Shown: one piece after another, positions 14,407 to 27,715 of the stretch | Layout: each line of letters opens with the position of its first letter | Position numbering within the stretch: position 1 is the stretch's first letter | Source: Varroa destructor | Taxonomy: Eukaryota > Arthropoda > Arachnida > Mesostigmata > Varroidae | Direction of reading: 5' to 3' | Length of the DNA stretch: 64,000 nt | Assembly (NCBI RefSeq): GCF_002443255.2 | Contig: NW_019211457.1 | Location: 39,469,126 to 39,533,125 of the forward strand | Program-made: the position numbers and the translations under genes | The notes under the pieces: model-generated | Told to the model about the DNA's origin: nothing | The model's input: only the letters and a program-made list of their open reading frames with translations | Database searches by the model: none

Positions 14407-17400
14407 CAATACTGCTTATTTAATCATATGATATACGCATGATCTCGTGCAGCCACCTCTTTAAAACAACCCTAACTAGAATTCTATACCAGGACAACGT
14501 ACAAATCAGCATAACGGGTCACTTCCTAGCTGCAATAATTATTATTTGCTTTCTTTGCTAAAATATTAGGTTACGCATTCTCATTTTTCCGACCTCTGTT
14601 CTTTGGTATTTGGGTCAAAACCAACTCCTGTACTATGCAAGATACCGGGATAAAGGTCCAACGGGCGTCTCTCGGGTGAGTGCGGGTTTCGTTACCCCGC
14701 TTTCGTGAACAAGTCTTGCGGGAAACTCTATTCGGCACTAGACTAAACTGCCGGTGCCAGTGGAGCAAGCAGCGGCAACTGTGTTTGTGAGCAGAGGGGT
14801 AGCGAATGGGTACCGAACCTCCCGAAGTAGGCAAAAGGAACGAGAGCACCACAAACGGCCAGCTGCTTAGGGGGACTCTCTCGCCGAATGTGATACAAAA
14901 AGGGTTATCTTCGTACATACAACTAGCTTCGCAGTTGTACCCCTGTGCTCTCGGCATATACCCCCATCCTCGAAACATAGACAGGAATCTTGTGCATACG
15001 CGCACATAACGGAACATATCCGAATTTTCTCGCTTATCACACACACCACATTCGTGTCAGCTAGCACACCACTTCTGTTAGTTGCTGGTGCTGCGATGTC
15101 GAGCCCCCACCAAAAGAGCATCCCCATAACCCCCTTGCCCCTATACAGCCTCTCGTAGATGAGAGCAGCAGTACTGCCACAGAGGGAAAAGCAAAGGCGA
15201 GTCTTTCTACTCTCGTAGTCTTCCGATTAGAGCGGCAACGGACGACTACGGGAAAGCGAAAAGGCTTTCAATGGTTCCGCAGCTACGAGACGATTCGGGT
15301 GCGGGCAAGAGAGTTTCGGATAGAAGTCCAGGAAATACCGAGTGCCATGCTATCTGTTGGGGATTCGGAGCTCGCCACTGAACCCAACGAAGGTTATGTC
15401 GCCTATTATCCCAAGGGGCAGCACTTTTTAAAATTAACAATACAGCTACGATGACCTGAAAATTGTAATGGCAATCGCAGTTATGGTGTTTCAAATATAC
15501 TTTCACTTTATACAATGAATTAAGTTACGTTTCTCAAACTTAATCGTTCTACACCTACAACTTACTAGTCGCAGTTTACCTATTAGCTTAGAGTCTTCCC
15601 CTACACCCCCAATATTTACCTACTACCTCCTTTTGTAACCTATGTAGACATAACTGTACGATGGTTTTGAATATCTAATTAGTTACTTTTTCTGCTAGAA
15701 ATTAGAAATATATAATATGGTGTTTTTATAGGTTCAAATTTACAACGTCACTGAAAAATTTTATGACATTGTCACTTCCTGACTAGATCTCTGGTTTATT
15801 CTTTATTATATAATGACAGTATATATATATATATATATATACATTTTGTGTCGCTCAATAGACACCCAGATAAAAAAGTTTTTATGAAGGAATTATAAAG
15901 CAAATTCTAGCAAGTTTTAGAGGATCGATTTTTAAGCACAGTTTTACGAGGAGAAATAGCTCATATCGATCATGATGATATTTATAACGTTAACGATTCC
16001 ATTGTCCTAGTGATACTGAAATAACAAATGAGAATAACTATATCAAAAATATGATTATTATTCTTTAAACGTTGAATCAATATGACTTTTAATCCAGACG
16101 CTCTTGGTTATTTTTTTTTCAGAACCAGAATTTTCATGGTTGATTAATTTTACCCATTCTTCTAAACTAACACTAAAAAAATACGCCATCTCTCCCTTGT
16201 AGATTCGCCAAGATTGGAGAAAGAACTACTCACTTAGTTATTATAACAATGAAAACACGTTATTTGTGCCGCATGTTTTGCTAATACACAAGAGGTCTGT
16301 TTTTATGTGTGGAAATACGGCCAAATGACTACTCAATATTATTATAGTATCATTTTGCGTTTGAATTGCGTAATGAACTAAACATGACTAGTATAATTAT
16401 GAACCAAATGCAGAGGATTTATTTTATTCTTACAGGTCTTAGATAAAACCTTTTGATTGAATTTTCCTTTGTGGATCGAATCTGACTGATATCACCGTGC
16501 ATTTAAGTTCTAAAAATTAACTTCGATATCGGAATTATGAGGCAATATTAAGCTAGCCTATAGGTAGGTAATACGGCAACAAATAAGAACATGGAACGTA
16601 AGCCCCTTGGAATCGGTATTAGTGCATCGAGTTGTGTTTACCAGGTCAAATAGTATTAATTAATTAAAAAAGTGTTGAAAAAATAAGGAAAATTACACTA
16701 TATGACGTTGTAGTTTTTTTTTTTAGACACATTTATTACTAACTTTGAGTACGGCCACGATATCGATAACCCAGAGAGGACGGCAGTGGCACTCGTGTTT
16801 CGTACTATTCCCTAGATCACATCTATGTTAGATAGATAGCTAACATATGGCCCCAATCAGATCCCATATTTTACGCAAATATTATAATAATATAACCTGT
16901 ACATGTATACTTGCAATGGCAAGTGGTTGTCCGGGAAGTTGACTTGCAAGCCGACAGTTGCTTCGGGTTGCCGATACATTTTTATCATGACTGTCAAAAA
17001 CCCAGGCTTACCAAAGATCGTTTCCTTACCTAGATATATGTTTCATGGCATCTTTTACGTCGTACAAAACCAAACGAACTCTTGGAGATAGAGCCTGCCA
17101 TTTTCACGCTATCAAACAACAAGAGAGTCTCTTGAAGAGGCACCGAATAAGAGTTCAACGCTGCCGATAGAGCTAACGGATATTATGTCTTTGTATTTAT
17201 CTGTCGCTTTAGAAAGTTAGTGGAAATCGTTTCAAATATGAAGAAGCTGAGCACGTTTGAAGTCGGATTCTCAATAACAGATTACGAATGTGTGAGAACC
17301 TGCTATATAGCTTAGTAAGCGTCTTTTGCAGGCCGCTCGTGGTCAACATTGGTCTGACACTTCGGCTGAAATAATACAACATAAAAGCAGTCTTACTTGG

Positions 17401-20400
17401 TACTCATCTTGACCTTCGTACCACTTCCTAATCGTCTGATTTCTTTCTAAATGAATCGATTCTAATTGGACCCATATCAGAACGTCTACTAATTCGGAGT
17501 TCCACCGAAACAGTCGTGGGTTTGCGCCGCTCACTCAATCCACTCCTAGAGGATTCAATTGATAGCAGTTATTAGAATGTTATTGGCATACCAGCAGTGC
17601 TGCGAAAACACACTGCGTATTTACGACGCCGGCGCATGCGCTTCATAACCCGTACCGTAAGAGAAACTTAGAAGCATTTTAGGCCGACCCAGCACGCTCT
17701 CTCTACATTTTACAAGTTTCAAAAAACTGAAAACGATTCATTCAAGCCTAGCTAATTGTTGGGACACTTCGTCTGATAAGACTAGTTAAAAACAGAACGC
17801 AACAGATATGAAAATTCGTTTTTCTGAAGAAATGTTAGTAATAAAATGGAAAACATTTTCTGATTTCGATTTTTTTTTTTTTTTTTTCTTTTTAAATCAA
17901 CGATACGTTTGGCATTGAAAAACCTCTTTTTTCGGTTCTTCCATTTTTAATTTTCAAGATATTTTCACATATAGTTTTTTTCATTGTACAGCACCTATAT
18001 GTACCATACTGATAATACACTTTAAAACAAGGCACATTTTATTACATCTGATAAGTCTTTATTTGGGTCGTTCAACTTTATTACTAAACAGAGGTTCATG
18101 CTTTGTATGCATGTAAAGGGATAAGCTGGATATAGAGTGTTACCAACTGATTGGTTCCCGTAGCTGTGGCCTCTCGAAGTAGCACCGTTATGTCATCGGT
18201 GTTAATTACCATTTAAAAAATGAAAACAGGCGTATAACTAAAGGCCGCCCTTCAAAGTAAAAAAAACTCGGTGTACCTTTCTAAAAATATGCTCACACGA
18301 ACAACTCCTGCTTCAGCCCTAGCGTCCCAAAAAACAGAGATAGAAATTAGTTCCTAAAAAAACAATGACAACACATCAATAGACGGGCATGCAATACGAA
18401 GTAAGCATGGAAGTCCAACTGACAAATGGAAAGGCAGGTGAACAGACAGGTTGTACACGATTACCTCACTTGTTTGATTATTAATATATAATATTCGCCT
18501 CATCTAATTTTCAAGCCTTACCTTCATCACGACACCGTTTCGACACGCAGCTAAATCCCAGCCATTATATTTGTTTTCATAGATCGATAAAGTTTATTCC
18601 GATTGTTCCTAGATTCACATTGGCGGTCCTGTATTACAATACTGAACTGCTGTTTACCGATTGGCAGTTATTTACTATGACAGGTGGCATGACATCATGC
18701 ACTCGTGGGAGGTCCCGCGATTGAGTTTCATCAAACGGCCTCTGGCTTAATGGAGACATCAATCAACAGCTACTTAAGATGAGTCCGACAATACACTTTG
18801 TTGCTACTCAGATAGTATACGATGTACTTCGATTTGATTTATAATAGCTAGTTGAAAGAAGCGACTTACCGAACTAACTTCTTGTATCTGCAAGCTGCAC
18901 AAAAGGTGATCCTTATGGACGATCGAAAAGAAAATAACACTGGCTAGGAGGTCAGTACATCCGATACGAGGAGAACTATCCGCATTTTTATCAATAGAAG
19001 CACATTCTCGTATCAATGAGTAACTTTGCCCTACATATTTAAGCAACCAATCAAGATTTTTTTTGTAGTACTTTTTCTTTCAAAGATAGCCTGTTTTCTT
19101 AAGGCTCAGAATTTTTGTTGCCGCAGTACGTGAGGGTAGAAGTGTCGAAGTAATTCTGAAAAGCCTTCCTTGGCATCATAGATCAGCGTAGGGCATCGAA
19201 GACATTTTATATTGACGCCGGTCTCTCGCAATCGTTCGAATGGACCCAGTAATATACTTCGACCTCGTTAAGATGCCCCAACTCGTCACAGTGGCGTTAG
19301 CACACCGAAACGCGATAATTGGAGGACTACGTTTTTTCTGGCTGAAATTGCTGAAAGTGAAATGTTTCCAAGAGCATGCATTTTACATTACAATACTGTT
19401 CAATCGAAGTCACAGATTCTGCATTAGCCAATTCAAAAGTATTACAAGGATTCGCATATGGACAAGCAGTATACTCAATGCGAGGACTTGCAACACTCTC
19501 TCCCAATATATATCTCAGCTTACACACATAACTAGCCCTTCTTAACAGGCATATTGAAAGCAACTACACCTTGTCATTGATCATAGCTTTATTACAAGAA
19601 GCCAATAAATGTAATCCTCTAATTCCGCGCCTTTCAAACTGTGACAAACTATTTGTATCGACATTATCGAAACAGAAAGACGCAATCGACTCTAATGATG
19701 AAGACCGCACTCATCACTGTTTACTATCTAGTACACGACGAGGATTCACTGGAAATGATATGGGTCATAAACATTGGGTTATCGAAAATCTATTAACCAT
19801 TTTTCTATCTCAATAGCCTTTAAAGTTGTAGATCTCAGGTGGTATGAGTCGCGTCGGATTGACGTTGTCGTCATCTGAGAGCTGAGGCGCGACATGTAAA
19901 AACTGGGTATAAAGCGGTGTCAAGGGGACACATGTTGGCTAGGTCGATAATTTATATTGTTTATAATTAAAATACGCTATCGAAAGGAACAGCTCGAAAA
20001 TGTTCGCTGCTTCAGCTTTGATAATTTTGCTTCTCGTAATAATAGACCAATTAAAATTTTTCAATAAAATAATTAGAATAAATTTTACTGGAGGGATTCA
20101 TGGATCACTTGTCACAAAGGGTGCTTGCTTTTTTTGCCTAGAAGCCATAGAAAATCTACACTAATGAGACTATGTTGTTAGCAGATAAACGGTAGAATAT
20201 TGTTGCGCATATTTAGCTTAATTATATTTTCAAATAAAAACCTTTGGCTTGAAACTTTTTTTCGATAATTCCATATAAATGTGAGCTATAGTTTTTTTTT
20301 TATTAAATCCTTATTTTTATTAAATAAAATTATATTTATTTGTAGCTTTATTAACGGCTGACAGCGTTGCGTGGGGCTGCCGATTCCACGAAGAATATTG

Positions 20401-20996
20401 CGTCGTAAATATCTCATGTAAGATACAAAGTAACATGTAGGTTTCGTATGCAGAAGGTCTCGTTAACGACTTGTTCGAATAGGCCACATATTAAAAAACA
20501 GCCTCGTGCTTAACGCGTATTTTTAGAATGATCTCTTGGAGTTTTAAAAAACTTCAATTCTCTCAACATCATTTCAGCCTCAGTTCACTGCCTGTTAGGA
20601 CGCTGGAAGGCATAAGAGGTCAGATTTACTTATAGCCTATAATGATGCGTTTTCGAATTAAATAAACAATGATACAATAAAGTGGCGACTAGTATACATT
20701 GGTGACAGTTACCTATAATAAGCATTGATTAATGTGTTTAGGTTGCAAAGATCACAATAGGAAACAATGCGCCAATAGCTTCACCATCGTTATCATTAGA
20801 CAAATAACAATAACAGCTGTTCGGCTGTATGTTACCACGTGAGACAGCTCGAATCGTAAACACAAAGGCTACGAAGTGCTGCGACCTTTTCTTTCTATCA
20901 CCTCCATCCTCTGTAAAATTCAACACTGATCAGCAACGCTGACTCGTGTCATGTCAAGGCACGGCCAAGAATTCCTGCGAGTTCGTTTCTAGCTGA
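14407..20996. other. AT-rich intergenic DNA
   Basis: No coding exon recognised. It contains (AT)n at 15,820-15,841, an 18-base poly-T at 17,870-17,887 and many A/T homopolymers. ORFs of 60-100 codons occur at about random density for this composition. The part next to 20,996 would hold the 3' UTR of the SprT gene on the minus strand. The nearest AATAAA on that strand lies several hundred bases downstream, near 20,300, so the 3' end is not placed. Confidence 0.5.
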
Positions 20997-21728
20997 TTAG
21001 TATCTTCGGTACTGCGACCCTTCGGTAATTAACCCGTAGTAATGGTCATAAAAGTCCCACCATTGGCAAGCGGGTAGCACCGCAGGCATGCCGATATAAA
21101 TTGCATTTGGGTGTGTACAGGGCTGGTTACAACCGCAATAGCGACCCCTGTAGTATCTAACCTCGTCGTGAAACGAATGAGCAACCCTTATGTTACATCT
21201 AGCCAGTGCGTTAATTCGGTTCATATGTCTATGGAATTCTGGCCCGTGTCCACCTCGTCCCTCATATCTTGCCATACCAGTAACAAAAAGATAGGCGTGA
21301 ATCATCTCATGCAGTAGGGTTTGTACTAGATCGGAACGCGGCCGCAGCAAAAGCAGTGGATGCGATAGCCAGATCCTAGGAAAGCCGTCCTGGAGACCGA
21401 ACTGTCCAGCACAGGATTTCATCTCGTCAGCTTTGCTCCAGCCGATCGTACAAAATCGCAGTCTGCTCTCGAAGAACATGTCATCAAACACTTGGAACAT
21501 TGCATGAATATCTGGCGTAGGATCGATGGTCTCCCACCGAGGGTCTACGAGCGAGAGCCCCCTATGGAGTGCGAGGAGTGCTCGAAATTTTATCACATGC
21601 TCGGGTTCGCGACCGGGTCGTGGGTGGTTTTCTAAGGCTATCAACTCCGCTAAATACCTGTCCTCCTCGTACTGAAGGCGTTCGGCCAGCCTCCGGTCTG
21701 GATCGCCGCCACATTCGATTAACCGCAT
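20997..21728 (-). CDS. SPRTN: SprT-like zinc metalloprotease, Spartan-type core
   Basis: Spartan proteases cut DNA-protein crosslinks at stalled replication forks. From the ATG at 21,728 the product is 243 aa. The Spartan-like segment SLVDPRWETIDPTPD begins near residue 59, the zinc-binding HEMIH is at residues 140-144, and the third ligand lies in GHGPEF near residue 161. FHDEV and a CNQPC knuckle follow, so the protease looks catalytically intact. The final Cys of the SprT zinc ribbon is replaced (DHYYG where Spartan has H..TC), and the protein stops soon after. The SHP box, PIP box and UBZ finger of the roughly 490-aa vertebrate protein are absent. The reading frame stays open upstream of the ATG, but only from a TTG. 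A good 3' splice site (ATTGTTACAG) ends at 21,768, so the exon may really start at 21,767 with an upstream first exon. The short hydrophobic N-terminus seen without splicing is probably intron. Family call confident; start uncertain. Confidence 0.85.
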   Translation of the reverse strand: MRLIECGGDPDRRLAERLQYEEDRYLAELIALENHPRPGREPEHVIKFRALLALHRGLSLVDPRWETIDPTPDIHAMFQVFDDMFFESRLRFCTIGWSKADEMKSCAGQFGLQDGFPRIWLSHPLLLLRPRSDLVQTLLHEMIHAYLFVTGMARYEGRGGHGPEFHRHMNRINALARCNIRVAHSFHDEVRYYRGRYCGCNQPCTHPNAIYIGMPAVLPACQWWDFYDHYYGLITEGSQYRRY

Positions 21729-21767
21729 CGTTTCGGCCAGTTGGACATAGCTTTCGACAGGTTGATT

Positions 21768-24700
21768 CTGTAACAATAACGATAGCAATACGAGTACATG
21801 AGTCGCATTTACCCGTTCCAAGTATTATACTTCTATTGCTGCGAACTGTAAGCGTTCACTATACATAAGGTGTTGTATTTGAGCGTAATAACCCATAATT
21901 ATATGTACTGGAAAAAATCAAACGGAAAATAAGTAAATCTTTATTAAAGCTCGTTAGGTTTGAACTAGGTTGATTAGATAATCTAACCGAGCCATTTGTA
22001 CTGTCAAAGGTGTCTTATAAGGTATCACTTTAGAAAAAATGGCTTGTTAAACGTAGCAAAGAATTAAATTATTACTGATGTATTTAAATCAGTAATGATT
22101 CAAGGCAAACTTACTTAAACAAAAAAAAAACGCTTATAAAGCAAATGTGTAGTTCGGAATATTGTTTTCAATTAAGTTCAACAAACAAATTTTAACAAAA
22201 ATTTAATTTTTTTTTAAACAAAATTTAAAATAGTGTTATGCTACGTTATTGTTGTTACGTATAATTAAACCAGCAAATACAATTCTTCCGATTCGACAAC
22301 GACGATCAGGAGTTAATACATATGGATACCGTCACATGTTTCACCTGTGTATATACGTATATAAAGTAAATGTTATATACACAGCGTTCGAGATTTCTGC
22401 CTGAAAATGTCACAGCATTTCCCTATCTAGACGAAGCTTTTTTTAGAAAATGTTTTCTTAATGTGCATTACGGTTTCAGTAAATTTCGATATACTGCAAA
22501 TATGAATTATACAAGCCCTTTAAATGTTCGCATTTAGTTAAATTATAATCACAACTACGGTACAATAGCCCATAGTGCTAAGTGATCCAAACAGCAGTAA
22601 CACAGTGTAAGTAAAAAAAAAAGCGTGTTTCAAAGGATATGCTGCTGTCTGGATACCATAATGCGAAAAATTTTGTTTTTGCTAAAAAGTTTTAAATCTT
22701 GCTTGCTTTTGGTACACCGAGCAGCAAAGGAATCGACAAAGGCACAAAATTGTATAAGCTATATTTACTACGACCCTTTTTACGGAGAGGCATTAACCCT
22801 GAAATAGTCAGTAGGGGCATTAGATAACGTATGAATACATTTACGAAACAACCGTATGAATGCCCCAAAATCCCTTTCCCGCGAGAACTATAACCGATAT
22901 TTAGCGCCTTATGCGTTCGAAAGGTCCGTCGGGCTAAATATTTGAAGTATTTTGATCTGGCATAATTTTCTCTTGTTTAGATTGTTGTGCATGTTAAAAT
23001 TATGTAACCTGTCACCAGGATTCGACAAGAATCGAACCAGAAGAAACGCTAGACACCCTAACATATTAGTGAAACATATGATGAGAAAACGAATTTAAAT
23101 AAAATATGTGATAACTTATTAAAATGACTTTTTTGTTTGAGATTTTACGAAAATTAAAAAAAAAGACGGCACAAGCGAAATCTCCCAGATATTTAACTTT
23201 CAAAGTAGAATAGTGTACTCCAAAAAAATAAGCACGCCTTTTATGCTTCTTTTTAACAGTAAAGGGGTTGGCGCCATTTACTTGAATATATTAAACGAAC
23301 ACGCTATACTGGATTTATCTTGTTGAAAATGAAGATTACTATATAAATATAAATGGGTTGAACAAAAATGCCGGAAAATTCTTTCACACCTAACCACGAT
23401 CACATTGGCAGCAACTTGGCAATAACACACCATAAGACTAAACGAACATTTCGTTGAGGTTTACGAGTTAATAAGCCACCATCGTCAACAGAACGATTGT
23501 GAGTCTGAATGTCTATCCAGCAGACAAAAACTATACGCTTTATGCAGATCCCTTTGCAATTTATCTATTGATTATATGGCAACAAAAATTGAATTAAAGC
23601 TATTATTATTTAAGTTGCGTGTATGTCTTCAGGACAGCTTGTATATAACGAAACGAAAATTTCGCTAGATCCCATAGAGCCGGCTGATACCGTATAGTTG
23701 CTCACGACGTAACACAACACCTATTGTTTGTCATATCGAGATTGACTCTAAGGTTTTGTTTAGGGAGACCATATTTGAAACGGCTAATATTTTGGTTCCT
23801 CTTAGCTTCCTCGAACATCGTCGCGAGGTCTGTACGAAGTATTTATCATCTGATGACTGCGACCCTGGGTCTATCTAGAATTTGCCACAATTTGCCGCAA
23901 ACACACCAACAAATCGACTAAGTCCATGAAAGGGATAGAAACCCACCCTAAGTAAGTTGGCAGAACCGATGGGGACGGTTACTGCACTCCAACTGGTTCA
24001 AAGTACGCTATGGCTAAGGCCCCTGGCAGGTGGCGCTACCGGCGTTCAGGGTCCGCCCACTCACCATTCTAGTATCCTCAAGCCGCGTTGGGAGGAAACA
24101 ACAGCTCGTCGGAGACGACCATCCACGATCCCAATGCCATCGCAACAGAAGTATGGCTATCAGCAATTTTACGCCATTGCCACTCTGGGCCACTTCTACA
24201 CGCCACAACGTTTTCAGAAACAACAACAACAACAACAGCTATTACGACTGTCGGAGCTTCTGCTGTAGCGTAAATATTACCAGCTGATGATACCCACACC
24301 TGATAGACGAAATAACTCACTTTTTACGTTAAATCTACAAGAGTAGCAAACATGGCCTTTGTTACTGCTAACTGAAAGAGAACTCGTTCGCTGCTCATGG
24401 GGTGGCCTTTAATCGGGCGGCCGATTACTTCGTCTTACAGGCTGCGACCGCCTGTCAGCTTTGTATTAGGTTGTAGAATATTGGCAGTATGACGTCTGGT
24501 ATCCTGGAAATCTGAGCTAAATTAGGGTGACGCAGTGTCCCGCAGTGGGTTGTTTACGTATATTTTAGAAACGAAATTGTCGTACCGAACACAGTGTGAT
24601 CTGCAAGAACGATTCCTTGCCTGTTGTGTGCTATGTTATTAGAAAAATCATCCGATGAACTATTGGCGATTATTTGGGTAAGATAAAATACTAAACGGAG

Positions 24701-26770
24701 CAATCCGGTAAGCGACTTAGCTTTGCTGGAGCCAACGCGCGCCTTAATCGTATTATAGTTTAAACGATCGACTCTGTCTACCACAGCCCATCCCGAAACG
24801 TTGCAAATACATCTCCTACTTTTTGCCTTTTTATTATCCTTTGCTATATTGTTTATCTGCTTTTATTGAGGAGTCGGTTTCCGTCTGACGAGGATATTGC
24901 TAGGCTATACAGTAAAATATAAAGTACATCAAGCACTTTCAAGAGTGCTCAAATTTTACTAGCGTAGGTAATAACTTGTTCAGACAGTCGAACATTTTCT
25001 TCCTGCCATCTACCTTCAAAACAGAGAAATTATTAATAACAAGCGCCCAAAATTGATAGAGTGCAGTACAGCCTATGCTTTTAGCCGGCTCGTTGGTGTG
25101 TCTGTATGGCCTGCTTATGGTATATAGCATTTACGGCATAGAAGGGATTTCTGGAGTACGCTTGAACGAATTCGACACCCACCTAAATGGTCTTAAGCTT
25201 CCACGTGCCAGGCCGCGCGAAGCATGCATATGGTCGGTGTTAGCGTACCCGCCGCCGCCGCCATTGAGTATACTGACGCCTCTATATATACCCACCGACA
25301 TACATAAATATACATAAATATCGGTGCGAGTATCTGGTGTGGATTTGTGTGAATCAAGCTAGTGGTAACACCGGCTGGATATGTGGCCAGGCGCGCTTGC
25401 AGACCGCACAGATTGTCGTCGGATGTAATGACCCATTCGCTGAATGTCCAGCACAGCCTCTTCCCTTGCGGGCGCTCTTTTTCCCTCTCGTTCCACGCAG
25501 TTTTCTCGCGCTGTGCTAGCGGCACATTGAAATTAACTGCAGTTTCGCATTGCATGATATTCAGCTGTGAACCCGATTCAGGACAATCGGATACGACGGG
25601 ATCAGGACCAGATGGCTAGTAGCGATTTTATTAATAAATGCTTATATACTCGCACAGCTGCATCAGTAGGAATTAGCTGATAACTAACTAAAGTACATCA
25701 AATATATTGTAGTTCACGAAGTACTACTCGACAGATACCCTAAATAAGAGCTGCTCTGTAATGCTATAAATGTGTACAGGTGGTTCTTTATTGGTTTCCG
25801 ATCGTATTAGGAAATTCTATAAGTCGGTAAAACGTCGTATGAGCTACGTATACTTCCATAACAAAAGTTCTCGTTTTAATCACCGTAGCATCGGCAACAG
25901 CAGATCACAAGCTCCCTTTCAGCTGTGTTCTGAGAAAGACGTTGGAACTTGATCTCTCTATGCATCATTTAGCTACGGCTTTTGGCTATCGGTGTATTGA
26001 GACTGCGTGAATCTACACCTCACTTACGTATAGATATGGATGGGTACTTTTTTGCTCACAGGCCTTTTGGCAACGATCGAAAAAATCGCCGCGTACATTT
26101 GTCATATCGTTATATGGTCATAAACACATGGTAACTTCAATAACCTACCTACTTGTCGGCGGAAGCTACGATTAAAACATTCGCGCTGAAACCTATGGGT
26201 TGTATTATATGACCACCCAAATAATCGGTATCCGCTTGAACATTACAAATTTTTTTTACTTTGCTACACTTGTTCAAAATATATATATAGAATATACAAG
26301 GCACTAATTTCCAGCAACTGGGTCATGGTATCCATTGCACAGCAAATCAGTACAACGTTGTACTTTGACGAACGGGTTGCCTTTATAGTTGCTGTAAGGT
26401 AAGTGCAAGCAATTAAGCCTTGTCTCTAAAAATCTCATACTTCTGTTCTCTTCCAGATACCGGGACGAGGAGGCACCTGAGCGATGAGCGGCAAGGTAGG
26501 AAGCATTCACTTATCGTTCAGACTTAGAAAACTACTCATGCCAATAGTCCATTGTTCTTGCTTTATGGTCCAAGGCAAGCTAAGAGTGGTCGACTCTAGC
26601 AAACAGAGAGATTTATATATTTAAGAGTCTCTTAATTACGTTTCTATTCACATGTGTCATATGGTATCAATAAGAATTAAACTAGCCGATAAGTCCAGTC
26701 ATGATATCGCTCTTTTTCGAGCGTTAGACAAAAATTCTGAAAATGCCAATGGGTAACTGAAGCAATGGGG
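21768..26770. other. Intergenic DNA
   Basis: No exon recognised. 21,850-23,900 is strongly AT-rich. GC-rich islands lie at about 23,950-24,300 and 25,080-25,620, where a CCG run and short ORFs occur on both strands without a domain. The first hundred bases could contain the 5' exon of the SprT gene on the minus strand: a GGTAAATG donor-like site lies only 45 nt upstream of the acceptor. Confidence 0.45.
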
Positions 26771-26793
26771 TCGCCGTGGGGTTCCCACGGCGA
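26771..26793. repeat. Perfect GC-rich 10-bp hairpin
   Basis: Arms TCGCCGTGGG and CCCACGGCGA are perfect reverse complements around a 3-nt GTT loop, in an otherwise AT-rich setting. Confidence 0.9.
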
Positions 26794-27601
26794 TCTATCA
26801 CTTTCATTTGTGTCTCAGCCAAGATAGCCACGTCTAACCTTTAGACCTCGAGATAGGATGAAGCCATGTTTATTGGAAGCGGATGTCTTCTACCAGTAGT
26901 GATGTAGTATGTACTGCACAGGACAACAGAAGCTAGCGGCCACTGCTAGCCAGTCAGTCGATGGTGGAGCGTAGTGAACGAAGCTATCTAAAAGTGCTTT
27001 TCTGTCATTACTTCTGCCACCGCGATCATTTTCTCGATACCAATAGGTCGAGGCTCTCGGTTACAATACACTCAGCACGGTCCCTGCAAATAGAATGTTT
27101 TTGACAATCTTCTCGCTACGACGGCTGCATTTGCCGCCCGTATACCACCCTTCGGTATTGCGCTTTGACTGCTGCTACCGTTGTTTTCAACTAAAAGCAG
27201 TGATCTGGCGTCCCACCAAGTGCAAGCGAAGTGGGTGAGCACGAATCTGACCTTGCGAACAACGACGACGACGACGACAATTACAATGGCAAGACGCTAT
27301 TTCGTTGCCGCTGCTGGTTGTGTCATCCTATGGGTAACGATATAGTACAGTCTCGAAATTAATGACACGCACATTTTGAGCTTTCATCGTATGCTCGCCA
27401 TTTCGCTATGGGTCGTATATCCCGTCATTGTTTTTTGGCGTTACCAGTTCTATAAGCCGGTCAATGTACCTACTGCTAGTGCAAACCTACTGTCTATAAT
27501 TGACTTGTTATCGGCTACTGGTTCTCGGCTACCGGCTACAATTCGAGAGGGTACGGTAATACCATATAGAGTGGGAATATCATCCAGAGATTCTATTTAG
27601 T

Positions 27602-27715
27602 GACAGATCTGCGATTCGTGATCATCACGAAAAGGCCGACTTGTGCTGAGCTCCAAGACCTTTCCCGGCATCGGGTCAGCGAGAAGCTCGGGAAGGTTTC
27701 GGGCCGAGATCTGTC
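27602..27715. other. Nested inverted repeats, possible structured RNA or regulatory element
   Basis: Outer arms GACAGATCT (27,602-27,610) and AGATCTGTC (27,707-27,715) are exact reverse complements. Inside them are a hairpin TTCGTGA/TCACGAA (27,615-27,631), a short GGCC/GGCC pair (27,634-27,637 with 27,702-27,705) and a stem CCTTTCCCG/CGGGAAGG with one bulge (27,659-27,667 with 27,689-27,696). Together these can form a branched fold. No known RNA family was recognised and the coding strand is undetermined. Confidence 0.35.

Noticed and set aside
14571..15044. 157-codon ORF on the minus strand
   Set aside because: No recognisable family, signal peptide or splice context; overlapped by other open frames.
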